This document shows, piece after piece, positions 8,529 through 17,919 of a stretch of DNA of 64,000 nucleotides. The stretch comes from Acetobacteraceae bacterium. GTDB taxonomy: Bacteria > Pseudomonadota > Alphaproteobacteria > Acetobacterales > Acetobacteraceae. Every line of letters begins with the position of its first letter. Position 1 is the first letter of the stretch. Made by a program: the position numbers and the translations under genes. Below the pieces are notes generated by a model that was not told where the DNA came from, did no database searches, and was given only the letters and a program-made list of their open reading frames with translations. The stretch spans positions 1 through 64,000 of the forward strand of contig CANJJS010000003.1 of the NCBI GenBank assembly GCA_947474705.1, in the 5' to 3' direction.

Positions 8529-10114
8529 CGATCCAGCCAGACCACCGCCAAATCCTGATTGATGAAATGGCTGGGGCTGATCTTCCAGCCCTTCACGGTG
8601 CCGTGGTGCACCACGATCCGGTTCCACCAGAAGATCGGGATCATGTGCATCTCTTCCTCCAGCACTCGATGCTCGTAGGCCCGCATCAGCACGCGTTGGC
8701 GGACCGGATCGATCTCGCGCAGCAGCTTGTCGTAGATTTCGACGGCGGCGGGGTCTTTGTAAAACGCGTAATTTTCCGCGAAGACCTCGTGCGGCAGATA
8801 TTTTTGCGTGTCGAGGATCGGATTGACGAGGCCATTGCACAGGGTTTCCGCGACGACGTCGAATTCGCCCGCGCGCATCGCGGCGTACCAGGGTCCCGTT
8901 GGCATGATTTTCTGATTGACCTGAACGCCGATCTTGCTCCACTGGTCCACCAGCCAGATGGCGACATATTTATAGGGTTGATCGACGTTGCGGGTGGTTA
9001 GCTCGAATTTTAGTCCTTCGGCCCCGGCTTCCTTCAACAGACGGCGGGCCTCGGCGCGGGATTTTTCCACATCCGGCCAGAACCCGGCGATCTTTTGAAG
9101 TTCCTCCTTTGTCGCGGCCAGCGGCGAGCCGGGGAACACGATGCCGCCCACGGTCTTCACGATCGCGATTTTCGACAAAGGCGCGCTGCTGCCCCATTGG
9201 TCCAGCGCCAAGGCGAGCGCGCGGCGGACCCGGCGGTCGTCGAACGGTTTTCGCATGGCGTTCGGCGTGACGAGATTGTTGCAGTTCCAGTCGCTCGTCT
9301 GCACCGTGACCTTGTCGCCGAGTTCCGCGGTCATTTGATCCCGCGCCGAGGGCGGGAAGCCCCGGAATTCCACCATCGCCCGGCCCGAGCGCATCGCCGC
9401 GATTCGCACTGATTCTTTCGGGGCGAGCAATGCCTCGAATCCATCGAGATACGGCAGGCCCGGCCGATAGAAATCGGGGTTGCGCACACCCGACATTGAC
9501 TGCCCGGTTTCGTATTTCTCCGGCTTGAACGGCCCGGAGCCGAGGATATGGGTCTCGTACCAATGCGGGTCCTCGTCGAGGATTTTCTTGCGATAAACGA
9601 ACGAGAACGGATCGGCCAGCGCGGGCATGAAGGCGCTGGTGGCGAATTTCAGGCGGAACACGACGGTTTCGTCGTCGGGTGCCTCGATCCGCTCGACCAT
9701 CGTGTACCAATTTTCCCGCGCGCTCAGAACGCCTTTGGGCGGGAACACGATCTTGTTCCAGCTCGCCGCGACGTCGGCCGCGGTCAGGGGCGAACCGTCG
9801 TGGAATTTCACGCCCTTACGGATTTTGAACGTATAGGTTTTGCCGCCATCCGTTGGCTCCGGCACCGCGGCGCACAGATCGCATTCGTAGCGGCCGCTGC
9901 CGGGGTTCGCGGCCTCGACGCGCAGCAGCACGCTATAAAATGGCCCCACGATATGAATATTCGCGAAGGTATTTTCCCGATGCCCGTCCAGGCTGGGTGG
10001 GGACTCCGCCGGGACCATGAAGGTCAACACGCCGCCGCGCTTTGGCGTTTCCGCCGCCCATGGCGCGCCGCACCAGGCGAACATCGCCGCCAGAATCAAA
10101 ACGAACGCGCGCAT
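8525..10114 (-). CDS. ABC transporter substrate-binding protein, family 5 (peptide/nickel type), copy 2
   Basis: The 529-residue protein has a signal peptide (residues 1-21, ending PWAA) and then ETPKRGG, so it is periplasmic. Family 5 features are VKFHDGSPLTAADVAASW near residue 100, GSGPFKPEKYETGQ, and VRRALALALDQW. Ligands of this family include oligopeptides, nickel chelates, opines and aromatic amines. It is clearly a tandem duplicate of the neighbouring binding protein: both begin the mature part ETPKRGG, share SPPSLDGH/APPSLDGH and CDLC, and have near-identical C-terminal domains. It is the last gene of the operon. Confidence 0.92.
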   Translation of the reverse strand: MRAFVLILAAMFAWCGAPWAAETPKRGGVLTFMVPAESPPSLDGHRENTFANIHIVGPFYSVLLRVEAANPGSGRYECDLCAAVPEPTDGGKTYTFKIRKGVKFHDGSPLTAADVAASWNKIVFPPKGVLSARENWYTMVERIEAPDDETVVFRLKFATSAFMPALADPFSFVYRKKILDEDPHWYETHILGSGPFKPEKYETGQSMSGVRNPDFYRPGLPYLDGFEALLAPKESVRIAAMRSGRAMVEFRGFPPSARDQMTAELGDKVTVQTSDWNCNNLVTPNAMRKPFDDRRVRRALALALDQWGSSAPLSKIAIVKTVGGIVFPGSPLAATKEELQKIAGFWPDVEKSRAEARRLLKEAGAEGLKFELTTRNVDQPYKYVAIWLVDQWSKIGVQVNQKIMPTGPWYAAMRAGEFDVVAETLCNGLVNPILDTQKYLPHEVFAENYAFYKDPAAVEIYDKLLREIDPVRQRVLMRAYEHRVLEEEMHMIPIFWWNRIVVHHGTVKGWKISPSHFINQDLAVVWLDR

Positions 10115-10186
10115 GCCGATATTCCTTTCCCGCTGGCACCGACTCCATCGGCGCCGTCCCGACTGGGAAAGTGGCCGGGGACCGCG

Positions 10187-11800
10187 CTATTTGTCCAGCC
10201 ACACCGTGCCGAGATCCTGGTTCACATAATGGCTGGAACTGATTCGCCAGCCCTTCACATAGGACCGCATCGGCACGATCCGCTCCCACCACGGCATCAT
10301 GATCGCGTGCGCCTGGGTGTCGAGCACGTAGGTTTCGTAGTCGCGCATCGAGGACCGCTGTTTCGCCGGATCGGTTTCGTGCAACACCGCCTGATACAAA
10401 TCGATGACTTTCTGGTCCTCGTAATTGCCGTAATTTTCGGCGTAGACGGAGCGCGGCAGATATTTGCCGATGTCCATCAGGGGATTCACCAGACCCTGAC
10501 AGTTGAAATCTATGGTCACGTCGAATGTGCCGTTGCGAAGACCCTCGAAGAACGGGCCGGTCGGCAGGACTTTTTGGGTCACTTTCAGGCCGATCTTGCT
10601 CCATTCGTCGATCACCCAGGTCGCGAGGTACTTATAGGGCTGATCGACATTGCGGTTTTGTAGTTCGAATGTCAGACCTTCCGCACCCGCTTCCTTCAGC
10701 AACCGGCGCGCCTCGGCACGGGATTTCTCGATGTCCGGCCAATATCCCGCGATTTTTTCAAGCTCCGCCTTGCTGGCGGCCAAAGGCGAGCCCGGGAACA
10801 CGACGCCGCCGACCGTGCGGACATTGGCGATCTTCGACAGCGCCACCGCGCCTTTCCACTGGTCGATCGCGAGGGCCAGCGCGCGCCGCACCCGCACGTC
10901 GTCGAAGGGTTTTTTCTTATGGTTCGCGGTGACCATGTTGACGCAATTCCAGTCGCCGGTCTGGACCGCGATTTTGTCGCCAAGTTCTTTCACCAACTGG
11001 TCGCGGGCGGAGGGTGGCATGCCGCGGAATTCGGCGGAGGCCCGGTCGGCGCGCATCGCGTCGATCGCCACGGCCTGCTTCGGCGCGAAAATCCCAATGA
11101 ACCCGTCCAGATAAGGTTGTCCGGGCCGGTAATAATCCGGGTTGCGCTCGCCTTTGATGGACTGGCCGATCTGATACTCGACGAAACGGTAGGGGCCGCT
11201 GCCCATCACGTTGCGTTCGTACCAGCGGGGGTCATTTTCCAAAATTTCTTTTTTATAGATATACGCGAAGGGATCGCCCAACGACGGCAGGAAGGCGGAG
11301 GTGGCGAATTTCAGCTTGAAGACAACGGTTTTCGCGTCGGGCGCGGTCACCGAGTCGACCATGATCAAATAGGGCTCGCGCGCGCTGGCCTGGCCCGGTT
11401 TGGGATGCACCAAAGAGTGCCAGGTCGCGGCGACATCGGCCGCCGTCAGCGGGCTGCCGTCGTGGAATTTGACACCGTCGCGAATGGCGAAAGTCCAGGT
11501 TTTTCCGCCATCCGTTGGCGTTGGCATTTCGGTGCAGAGGTCGCAGACGAAATCCGACGTCGACGAGGGGTTCATCGGATTGATGCGGATCAAAACGCTG
11601 TAAAACGGCGCCGTCGCGTGCACCGTCGCGTAGGTGGTTTCCTTGTGCCCGTCCAGCGAGGGCGGCGCGTCGGCGGGAATCACGAAGGTGAAGGTTCCGC
11701 CGCGCTTCGGGGTTTCGTCGGCCGATGCCGGCGCCATGGCCACCAACCCGGCCAGCGCGAAACCGGACGCGGCTTTCGCCATCGTCGCCAAAAATGTCAT
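10187..11800 (-). CDS. ABC transporter substrate-binding protein, family 5, copy 1
   Basis: This 537-residue protein has a signal peptide ending APASA and a mature sequence starting DETPKRGGTFTF. The family 5 core is complete (VKFHDGSPLTAADVAATW, VRRALALAIDQW, and SSHYVNQDLGTVWLDK at the end). The CDLC pair near residue 90 also occurs in copy 2 and may form a disulfide in the periplasm. It sits 12 bases downstream of the second ATPase gene. The two binding proteins probably feed the same transporter with different ligands, or reflect a recent duplication. Confidence 0.92.
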   Translation of the reverse strand: MTFLATMAKAASGFALAGLVAMAPASADETPKRGGTFTFVIPADAPPSLDGHKETTYATVHATAPFYSVLIRINPMNPSSTSDFVCDLCTEMPTPTDGGKTWTFAIRDGVKFHDGSPLTAADVAATWHSLVHPKPGQASAREPYLIMVDSVTAPDAKTVVFKLKFATSAFLPSLGDPFAYIYKKEILENDPRWYERNVMGSGPYRFVEYQIGQSIKGERNPDYYRPGQPYLDGFIGIFAPKQAVAIDAMRADRASAEFRGMPPSARDQLVKELGDKIAVQTGDWNCVNMVTANHKKKPFDDVRVRRALALAIDQWKGAVALSKIANVRTVGGVVFPGSPLAASKAELEKIAGYWPDIEKSRAEARRLLKEAGAEGLTFELQNRNVDQPYKYLATWVIDEWSKIGLKVTQKVLPTGPFFEGLRNGTFDVTIDFNCQGLVNPLMDIGKYLPRSVYAENYGNYEDQKVIDLYQAVLHETDPAKQRSSMRDYETYVLDTQAHAIMMPWWERIVPMRSYVKGWRISSSHYVNQDLGTVWLDK

Positions 11801-11812
11801 GACAAATACCCC

Positions 11813-12793
11813 TTACCGGACTTCGTCGCACGCCACGATATGGCCGGGCCGGATTTCCCGGGGCTCCGGCCGTTGCTGTTTGCATTTCTCGACGGCCATC
11901 GGACAACGCGGATGAAACACGCAGCCAGACGGCGGATTCATCGGGCTCGGCACCTCGCCCTGCACCGGCCGGAAATCGCGCCCCTGTTCCACCGCCGGAT
12001 CGGGCACCGGCACCGCCGCCAGCAAGGCCCGCGTGTAAGGGTGCAACGGCGAGTCGAACAGCGAATCGCTGTCCGCCATCTCCACGATCCGGCCGAGATA
12101 CATCACCGCCACGCGCTGGCATAAATGCCGGACAACCGAGAGATCGTGCGCGATGAACAAATAGGTCAGGCCGAATTTCTCTCGCAGGTCTTCCAGCAGG
12201 TTCACCACCTGCGCCTGGATCGAGACATCCAGCGCGGAGACCGGCTCGTCGCAAACGATGAATTCCGGGTTCATGGCCAAGGCGCGGGCGATGCCGACGC
12301 GCTGGCGCTGGCCGCCTGACATTTCATGCGGGTAACGATCGGCGAAATTCGGGTTCAGGCCGCATTCGGACAGCAGTTCGCGGACCCGGGCCTCGCGCTT
12401 CTTTTTGTCGGGCTCGATGCCGTGGACATACATCGGTTCGGCGATGATTTCGCCGATCTTCATGCGCGGATTCAGGGAACTGTATGGGTCCTGAAAAATC
12501 ACCTGAATTTTCTGGCGGAATTTTTTCATCTCCGCCGCGTCCATGGCGGCGATGTTCTCGCCGTCGTAAATGATTTCCCCCTCGGTGGGTTTTTCCAGAC
12601 GTAAAATACAGCGGCCCGTGGTGGTCTTGCCGCAGCCGCTCTCGCCGACGAGGCCCATGGTCTCGCCGCGCGCGACGGTGAAATCGATGCCATCGACGGC
12701 CTTCACCTCGCCGGTGACACGGCGCCGGACGATGCCCTCGGTGACCGGGAAATGCATCCGCAGTCCGCGAACGGTAAGAAGAGGTCCGGTCAT
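11813..12793 (-). CDS. Oligopeptide-type ABC transporter ATP-binding protein (OppF/DppF-like)
   Basis: The 326-residue ATPase shows Walker [12 protein letters not shown], the Q-loop [13 protein letters not shown], signature [15 protein letters not shown], Walker [13 protein letters not shown] and the H-loop IAHDLSVV. The C-terminal extension carries cysteines in GCVFHPRCP, the iron-sulfur or metal-like motif found in OppD/OppF ATPases. The start [11 protein letters not shown] overlaps the upstream ATPase stop by four bases (ATGA). It energises import together with its partner ATPase. Confidence 0.93.
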   Translation of the reverse strand: MTGPLLTVRGLRMHFPVTEGIVRRRVTGEVKAVDGIDFTVARGETMGLVGESGCGKTTTGRCILRLEKPTEGEIIYDGENIAAMDAAEMKKFRQKIQVIFQDPYSSLNPRMKIGEIIAEPMYVHGIEPDKKKREARVRELLSECGLNPNFADRYPHEMSGGQRQRVGIARALAMNPEFIVCDEPVSALDVSIQAQVVNLLEDLREKFGLTYLFIAHDLSVVRHLCQRVAVMYLGRIVEMADSDSLFDSPLHPYTRALLAAVPVPDPAVEQGRDFRPVQGEVPSPMNPPSGCVFHPRCPMAVEKCKQQRPEPREIRPGHIVACDEVR

Positions 12794-13851
12794 GCGGCGG
12801 CCTTGAAACACGCGGCGGAATGGCCCGCCTTGCCCACTGGTTCCAGCGGCGGCCGCGACATCGCGCAGGCCGCGTCCGCCAACCGGCAACGCGGGCGGAA
12901 CGCGCAACCGCCATCCAGCCGGGTCAAATCGGGCGGCTGGCCCTCCACCGGATCCAGCCGCGCCTGGCGTGGCCGATCGAGCCGCGGCACCGAGCGCAGC
13001 AGCGCGACCGTGTAGGGATGGCGCGGGTCGTGATAAATCTCCAGCGCAGGGCCGCTTTCGACGATCCGGCCGGCATACATCACGTTCACCCGATCGGCGT
13101 AGCGCGCGACAACGCCAAGATTATGCGTGATGACGATCAACGCGATGCCCCGATCCCGCGACAGACCCTTCATCAGCTCCAGAATCTGCGCCTGAATCGT
13201 GACATCCAGCGCCGTCGTCGGCTCGTCGGCGATGATCAGCCTGGGGTCGCAGGCCAGCGCGATCGCGATCATCACGCGTTGGCGCATGCCGCCGGACAGT
13301 TGGTGCGGATATTGTTTCAGCCGCCGCGCCGGTTCCGCGATCCCGACCTGCGTCAGAAGCTCGACCGCGCGCTGGGTCGCCGCGCGGGGATCGAGGCCGC
13401 GATGCTGCTCCAGTGTCTCGGTGATCTGCCGGCCGATGGTGAGAACCGGGTTCAGCGAGGTCATCGGCTCCTGAAACACCATGCCGATTTCGCTGCCACG
13501 GACCCGGCGCATCTCGGGTTCGGTCAGCTTCAGCAGGTCGCGGCCGTCGAACATCACGGTCCCCGCGGTGACGCGGCCCGGCGGATCGGGGATCAGACGC
13601 ATCACCGACAAAGCGGTCACGGATTTGCCGGACCCGCTCTCGCCAACAACGGCCACGGTTTCGCCCGCCGCGACGCTGTAACTGACGCCGTCGACCGCCC
13701 TGACAAGCCCCGCACCGGTCCGAAACTCCGTGTGCAAGCCGTCGATTTCCAGAAGTGCTGGCAAAATCGCCCCTTGAATCCTCTGCCCGTCGCGCCGTTT
13801 CTTATGCCACGGTGGTACCGGAGCGAGGCTCTGGCTGTCAACGAGGGGCAC
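12790..13851 (-). CDS. Oligopeptide-type ABC transporter ATP-binding protein (OppD/DppD-like)
   Basis: This ATPase has Walker [13 protein letters not shown]-loop [12 protein letters not shown], signature [15 protein letters not shown] and Walker [13 protein letters not shown]. The C-terminal cysteine motif GCAFRPRCR is also present. The frame is open from 13851, but its first 29 residues look unlike the family. A TTG at 13764, preceded by AAGGGG, gives the typical start [14 protein letters not shown] and may be the true start. It is the first gene of the operon: no permease genes precede it, and a repeat region lies upstream. Confidence 0.9.
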   Translation of the reverse strand: MPLVDSQSLAPVPPWHKKRRDGQRIQGAILPALLEIDGLHTEFRTGAGLVRAVDGVSYSVAAGETVAVVGESGSGKSVTALSVMRLIPDPPGRVTAGTVMFDGRDLLKLTEPEMRRVRGSEIGMVFQEPMTSLNPVLTIGRQITETLEQHRGLDPRAATQRAVELLTQVGIAEPARRLKQYPHQLSGGMRQRVMIAIALACDPRLIIADEPTTALDVTIQAQILELMKGLSRDRGIALIVITHNLGVVARYADRVNVMYAGRIVESGPALEIYHDPRHPYTVALLRSVPRLDRPRQARLDPVEGQPPDLTRLDGGCAFRPRCRLADAACAMSRPPLEPVGKAGHSAACFKAAA

Positions 13852-14131
13852 GGGACGGAGCGGCGGAAGCGTTGGGGCTCCGCCCCAAACCCCGCGGGGG
13901 CTTTGCCCCTCGACCCCACCAGGGCGGTAGCCCTGGACCCATTTAATTGGGGTGTTTGAAGAAGGGGGGCCTACTCGGACGTTGAAACGTCATCGATGGC
14001 CCCCCTTCTTCAAACACCCCAAACAAGACGGCATCCAAGGCCCTGCCTTGGCGGGGGTCGAGGGGGCAACGCCCCCCATGGGGTCCGGGGCAAAGCCCCG
14101 GCGCTTCCACCCCCCGTCCGCGACCCCTTCG
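13852..14131. other. Gene-free stretch holding a large paired repeat
   Basis: No protein gene is visible here. The first 20 bases could hold the promoter of the leftward ABC operon. The rest is taken up by the GC-rich paired repeat at 13872-14107, after which the small oxidase-subunit-like gene ends at 14132. Confidence 0.6.
13872..14107. repeat. Two head-to-head palindromic repeat units (REPIN/MITE-like)
   Basis: A GC-rich unit at 13872-13941 is repeated in inverted orientation at 14036-14107. The two flank a perfect 23-bp inverted repeat (13949-13971 with 13998-14020) whose arms read GGGGTGTTTGAAGAAG and continue GGGGGCC. Inside the loop is a further small dyad, GACGTT/AACGTC (13978-13991). 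Each unit itself contains short palindromes such as GGGGCTCCGCCCC, GGGGCTTTGCCCC and CCAGGGC/GCCCTGG. A related unit occurs at 56.9 kb. The whole block could fold into a long cruciform, or in RNA into a strong hairpin. Confidence 0.75.
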
Positions 14132-14284
14132 TTACAGAAAGACCGCCATCGCCACCAGCAGCAGTATCGTGCCCACGATCACCACCACGGAGCCTTTGTT
14201 CACGTTACCCCAGAACTGGAGCTTTTCGGCGTAGAAGGCGTCCTGGGTCTCCGGACCCCGGAAAACGGTGTTGTGTTGGGCCAT
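14132..14284 (-). CDS. Small membrane protein, aa3-type cytochrome oxidase subunit IV-like
   Basis: The ATG at 14284 opens a 50-codon frame. The product has a polar N-terminal part containing DAFYAEKLQFWGNVNKGS, then one hydrophobic helix (VVVIVGTILLLVAMAVFL) reaching the C-terminus. This layout and length match the small bacterial aa3 oxidase subunit IV proteins of alphaproteobacteria, single-helix subunits of the terminal oxidase. No other oxidase gene is in the window, so the call is tentative. It lies on the same strand downstream of purN. Confidence 0.5.
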   Translation of the reverse strand: MAQHNTVFRGPETQDAFYAEKLQFWGNVNKGSVVVIVGTILLLVAMAVFL

Positions 14285-14323
14285 GGTCGCGCCTCGGCGA
14301 AAGTGAAATCCGTGGCCGCGTTT

Positions 14324-14932
14324 CTATGGCAAGCCGGACCGGTTCGGCAAGAGCGGACCCGCCTTCGCCGCGAACGCCGCCAGCGCCTCGGGATACAGCA
14401 CATGTTCCCGCGCCAGCAACCGCGCCGCCAGGCTTTCCGCCGTATCCCCCGCGAGCACCGGCACCGCCGACCGGGCCAGGATCGGGCCTTCGTCCATGCC
14501 TTCCGTCACCACATGCACGGTGCAACCATGCTGCTCGACGCCCGCTTCCAACGCGCGCTCATGCGTGTGCAGGCCGGGAAACGCGGGCAGCAGGCTGGGA
14601 TGGATGTTCAGCATCCTTCCCGCCCATGCCCGCACCAGAAACGGTGTCAGCAGACGCATGTACCCAGCGAGGCACACGATCTCCACCCCCGCGTCCCGCA
14701 ACGCGACGTCGATCGCGGCCTCGTGCGCCCCCCGGTCGCCGCGGAACGGCCGATGATCGATCGCCCGCGCCGCGATCCCCGCCGCCCGCGCCAGGTCCAG
14801 ACCCGGCGCATCGGGATTGTTGGACAAGACCAGGACGATTTCGGCGGGAAACGCCGGGTCGCGCGCGGCCTCGATCAACGAGACCATGTTGGACCCGCGC
14901 CCGCTGATCAGAATGGCGGCGCGGCGCTTCAT
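14324..14932 (-). CDS. purN: Phosphoribosylglycinamide formyltransferase
   Basis: This 202-residue protein has the formyltransferase core: [11 protein letters not shown] at the N-terminus, [23 protein letters not shown], and the catalytic stretch [20 protein letters not shown] with its Asn, His and downstream Asp ([10 protein letters not shown]). It transfers a formyl group from 10-formyltetrahydrofolate to GAR in the third step of purine synthesis. It overlaps purM by four bases (ATGA), the usual purMN order. Confidence 0.96.
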   Translation of the reverse strand: MKRRAAILISGRGSNMVSLIEAARDPAFPAEIVLVLSNNPDAPGLDLARAAGIAARAIDHRPFRGDRGAHEAAIDVALRDAGVEIVCLAGYMRLLTPFLVRAWAGRMLNIHPSLLPAFPGLHTHERALEAGVEQHGCTVHVVTEGMDEGPILARSAVPVLAGDTAESLAARLLAREHVLYPEALAAFAAKAGPLLPNRSGLP

Positions 14933-16026
14933 GCCATCCAGTCCTCGGGCGGCGCGAAGGCGATACGCGCCTCGCCGCTTCCGGCCTCGATCGCGCCAAC
15001 ACGGAACACCGTTTCGCCCTCCCGGGTCAGCAGCGCCGTCGCCGCGTCGGGATCGGACACAACCAGCACCATACCCAGACCGCAGTTGAAGACGCGCGCC
15101 ATTTCCGCGTTGGCGACGCCGCCGGTCCGCGCCAGCCAGCGGAACACCGGCGGCACCGGCCAGGACGGAGTCAACGCCGCGACCGTGCCCTCCGGCAGCA
15201 CCCGCGGAATATTGCCCGGCAGCCCGCCGCCGGTGATATGCGCCGCCGCCTTCAGCAACCCGGCGCGATGCAGCGCCAGCAAGGACCGCGTGTAAATCCG
15301 CGTCGGCGTCATCAGCGCCTGGCCCAGAGTCTGGCCCGGCGCGAACGGCGCGGCCGCCGTCCAATCCAGCCCGCTGACCTCGACAATCCGCCGCACCAGC
15401 GAAAACCCGTTCGAATGCACCCCCGAACTGGCCAGCCCCAACAGCGTGTCGCCTGGCGAGACCGCCAGCGGCAGCAGCGTCCCCCGCTCCGCCGCGCCGA
15501 CGGCGAATCCGGCCAGATCGTAGTCCCCGCCGCCATACATACCCGGCATCTCGGCGGTCTCCCCGCCCGCCAGAGCACACCCCGCCAGACGGCACCCCTC
15601 CGCGATCCCCGCGATGACCGACCGCGCCTGCGCCACATCCAATTGGCCCGTGGCGAAATAATCCAGGAAGAACAGCGGCTCGGCCCCCTGCACGACCAGA
15701 TCGTTGACGCACATGGCCACCAGATCGATGCCGACGGTGTCATGCAGGCCGGTCTCGATGGCGATACGCAGCTTGGTGCCGACCCCATCGGTGGACGACA
15801 CCAAAATCGGGTCCTGGAACCCGGCCGCGCGCGGATCGAACAACGCCCCGAACCCGCCCAAACCGCCCAGCACACCGGCCCGCTTCGTCGCACGGGCCAG
15901 CGGCTTGATCGCCTCCACCAGCGCGTCGCCCGCCTCGATATCGACCCCCGCCGCGCGATAGGTCGCGCCACCGCCAGGGGCCATGGGCGTGGCGGGAACG
16001 CCCATGTTCCGATCTTCGTTGGCCAT
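14929..16026 (-). CDS. purM: Phosphoribosylformylglycinamidine cyclo-ligase (AIR synthase)
   Basis: The 365-residue protein shows the PurM segments [29 protein letters not shown] (substrate/nucleotide loop), [20 protein letters not shown] and [11 protein letters not shown]. The C-terminal domain contains [13 protein letters not shown]. It closes the imidazole ring of AIR using ATP in the fifth step of purine synthesis. It is the first gene of the purMN pair and diverges from the phospholipid synthase gene, with 113 bases between the starts. Confidence 0.97.
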   Translation of the reverse strand: MANEDRNMGVPATPMAPGGGATYRAAGVDIEAGDALVEAIKPLARATKRAGVLGGLGGFGALFDPRAAGFQDPILVSSTDGVGTKLRIAIETGLHDTVGIDLVAMCVNDLVVQGAEPLFFLDYFATGQLDVAQARSVIAGIAEGCRLAGCALAGGETAEMPGMYGGGDYDLAGFAVGAAERGTLLPLAVSPGDTLLGLASSGVHSNGFSLVRRIVEVSGLDWTAAAPFAPGQTLGQALMTPTRIYTRSLLALHRAGLLKAAAHITGGGLPGNIPRVLPEGTVAALTPSWPVPPVFRWLARTGGVANAEMARVFNCGLGMVLVVSDPDAATALLTREGETVFRVGAIEAGSGEARIAFAPPEDWMA

Positions 16027-16139
16027 GGTGGCGCTCCTTACGCAAAGCCGTTAAACAAGGATTGACAGAAACATGCCTGACCCGAAAAGGGCAATGGCCC
16101 CGCGCGCCGCGCATGGGCCGCGCGCCGCCGGGACCGGAC

Positions 16140-16742
16140 ATGACGGAGCATTCGCCACCAGCCCAACCGAGGACAATGCCTGACGGATCCCAACTCGGAC
16201 GAAGCGCCTCCGCGGCGCTGTTGACGGCGCCAAACCTGGTCACATTCGGGCGGCTATGCGCGGTGCCGCTCGCGTTCTGGCTGGTGCTGGAACGGCGCTT
16301 CGACCTGGCCTTCTTTCTGTTCGTGCTGGCGGGACTCTCGGACGCCGTGGATGGCTGGCTGGCACGCCGCTACGGCGGCAATTCCATCGGCGCCCTGATG
16401 GATCCGGTCGCCGATAAAGCGCTGCTGGTGACGATGTATGTAACCCTGGCCGTGGTGCGCGAACTGCCGGACTGGCTGGCGATCCTGGTCGTCTTCCGCG
16501 ACCTGCTGATCGTCGGCGGCGTCATCGTTCTCGCGATACTGGGCCACCCGGTCTCGATCCGGCCCCTCTACATCTCCAAACTCAACACCGCGCTGCAACT
16601 CGTGCTGATCGCGGCGACCCTGTTCCTGACCGGATTCGGCTTGGCGGCGCCACTGCTGGCCTCAGTGCTGATCTGGATGGTCGCGGCCAGCACACTGGTC
16701 TCCGGCGCGGCCTATGTCTGGGTGGCCGCGCATGGCCGCTGA
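16140..16742 (+). CDS. CDP-alcohol phosphatidyltransferase family protein
   Basis: The 200-residue membrane protein contains the CDP-alcohol signature, read here as DAVDGWLARR followed by GALMDPVADK. It supplies the conserved aspartates that bind CDP-diacylglycerol and metal. About five hydrophobic helices surround it. The size suits phosphatidylglycerophosphate synthase (PgsA-like), but the acceptor alcohol is not certain. The ATG at 16140 is chosen because the residues before it are unlike the family. Its 3' end overlaps the AI-2E permease gene by 11 bases, and this pair directly upstream of hda is a recurrent arrangement in alphaproteobacteria. Confidence 0.85.
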   Translation: MTEHSPPAQPRTMPDGSQLGRSASAALLTAPNLVTFGRLCAVPLAFWLVLERRFDLAFFLFVLAGLSDAVDGWLARRYGGNSIGALMDPVADKALLVTMYVTLAVVRELPDWLAILVVFRDLLIVGGVIVLAILGHPVSIRPLYISKLNTALQLVLIAATLFLTGFGLAAPLLASVLIWMVAASTLVSGAAYVWVAAHGR

Positions 16743-17919
16743 TCCGCCCGTCCCAGCGCCGGATACCGCCACCGCCGAGGGCTCGTATCCCCCCGATCCG
16801 CCCCTCCCCTCCTGGGCGCCGGGCGCCGAACCGCGCGAGTTAACCCACGCCACCAAAACCCAGCGCGCCGCGCTGATACTGGGCCTGCTCCTCGCGGGCG
16901 GCCTCACGCTGCAACTGTTCGGCTCGGTGCTGACCCCCTTCGTCGGCGCCGCCGTGCTGGCCTACGCGCTCGATCCACCCGCCACACGGCTCACACGCCT
17001 GGGGTTGTCGCGCGGCGCCGCGGCCGGCCTGACCATGCTGACCCTGCTCGCCTTCGTGCTGGTGTTCGCGCTGCTGCTGTACCCGCTCGTCCTCCTGCAA
17101 ATCAAACTTCTCGCCACCCGAATCCCCCACTACGCCCTCCTCCTTCAGGCCTGGGCCAGCGAGCAACTCGCCCACCTGCAAGAAAACTTCGGCAACGACG
17201 TGGTGAACGACAAACTCCGCGACGTCGTCAGCGGCCAGGCCGCGACCATGCTCAGCTTCCTGCTGTCCACCGTGACCGGACTGGTCAGCAGCGGCTTCGC
17301 CATCTTCAACATCCTGACCCTCGCCATCGTCACCCCTGTCGCGAGCTTCTATTTCCTGCGCGACTGGCCCAAAACACTGGCCTCGATCGCCTCCTGGGTG
17401 CCGCGGCGCTACGCCGGCGTCATCGGCGCGCAGGCCCGCGAGGTCGACCGCATCCTCTCCGCCTGGGTTCGCGGCCAGGCCCTGTGCTGCCTGATCCTCG
17501 CATTCTTCTACGCCTCCGGACTGACCGCCGCCGGACTCGATCTGGGACTGATCGTCGGACTCAGCGCGGGCTTGCTGTCCTTCATCCCCTACGTCGGCTC
17601 GGTGATCGGCGGAGTCACCGCGACCGGCCTCGCCCTGGCGCAGTTTCAGGACTGGCGCCATGTCGGCGTCGTGGCGGGCGTGCTGATCGCCGGGCAGATC
17701 CTGGAAGGTTACGTGATCTACCCGCGATTTCTTGGCGACCGGGTCGAACTGCCGGCGGTCTGGGTCATCTTCGCCCTGCTGGCGGGCGGCGCGGCGTTCG
17801 GTTTCGTCGGCGTGATGCTCGCGGTCCCCGTCGCGGCGACGATCGGCGTGCTCGCCCGTTTCTGGCTGCGGCGCTATTTGACCAGCCCGCTTTACCTTGA
17901 GGCACCGGGCGGTGGCTGA
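16732..17919 (+). CDS. AI-2E family (PerM-like) transporter
   Basis: The product has 395 residues with eight hydrophobic segments, starting after a proline-rich cytoplasmic N-terminus of about 40 residues. The pattern LFGSVLTPFVGAAVLAYALDPPATRL near residue 60 (split by a helix) and GQILEGYVIYPRFLGDRVELPAVWV near 330 are typical of the AI-2E exporter family. Substrates in this family are diverse (autoinducer-2, sodium/proton exchange), so no substrate is assigned. It overlaps both neighbours, which suggests one transcript with the phospholipid synthase and hda. Confidence 0.88.
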   Translation: MAADPPVPAPDTATAEGSYPPDPPLPSWAPGAEPRELTHATKTQRAALILGLLLAGGLTLQLFGSVLTPFVGAAVLAYALDPPATRLTRLGLSRGAAAGLTMLTLLAFVLVFALLLYPLVLLQIKLLATRIPHYALLLQAWASEQLAHLQENFGNDVVNDKLRDVVSGQAATMLSFLLSTVTGLVSSGFAIFNILTLAIVTPVASFYFLRDWPKTLASIASWVPRRYAGVIGAQAREVDRILSAWVRGQALCCLILAFFYASGLTAAGLDLGLIVGLSAGLLSFIPYVGSVIGGVTATGLALAQFQDWRHVGVVAGVLIAGQILEGYVIYPRFLGDRVELPAVWVIFALLAGGAAFGFVGVMLAVPVAATIGVLARFWLRRYLTSPLYLEAPGGG

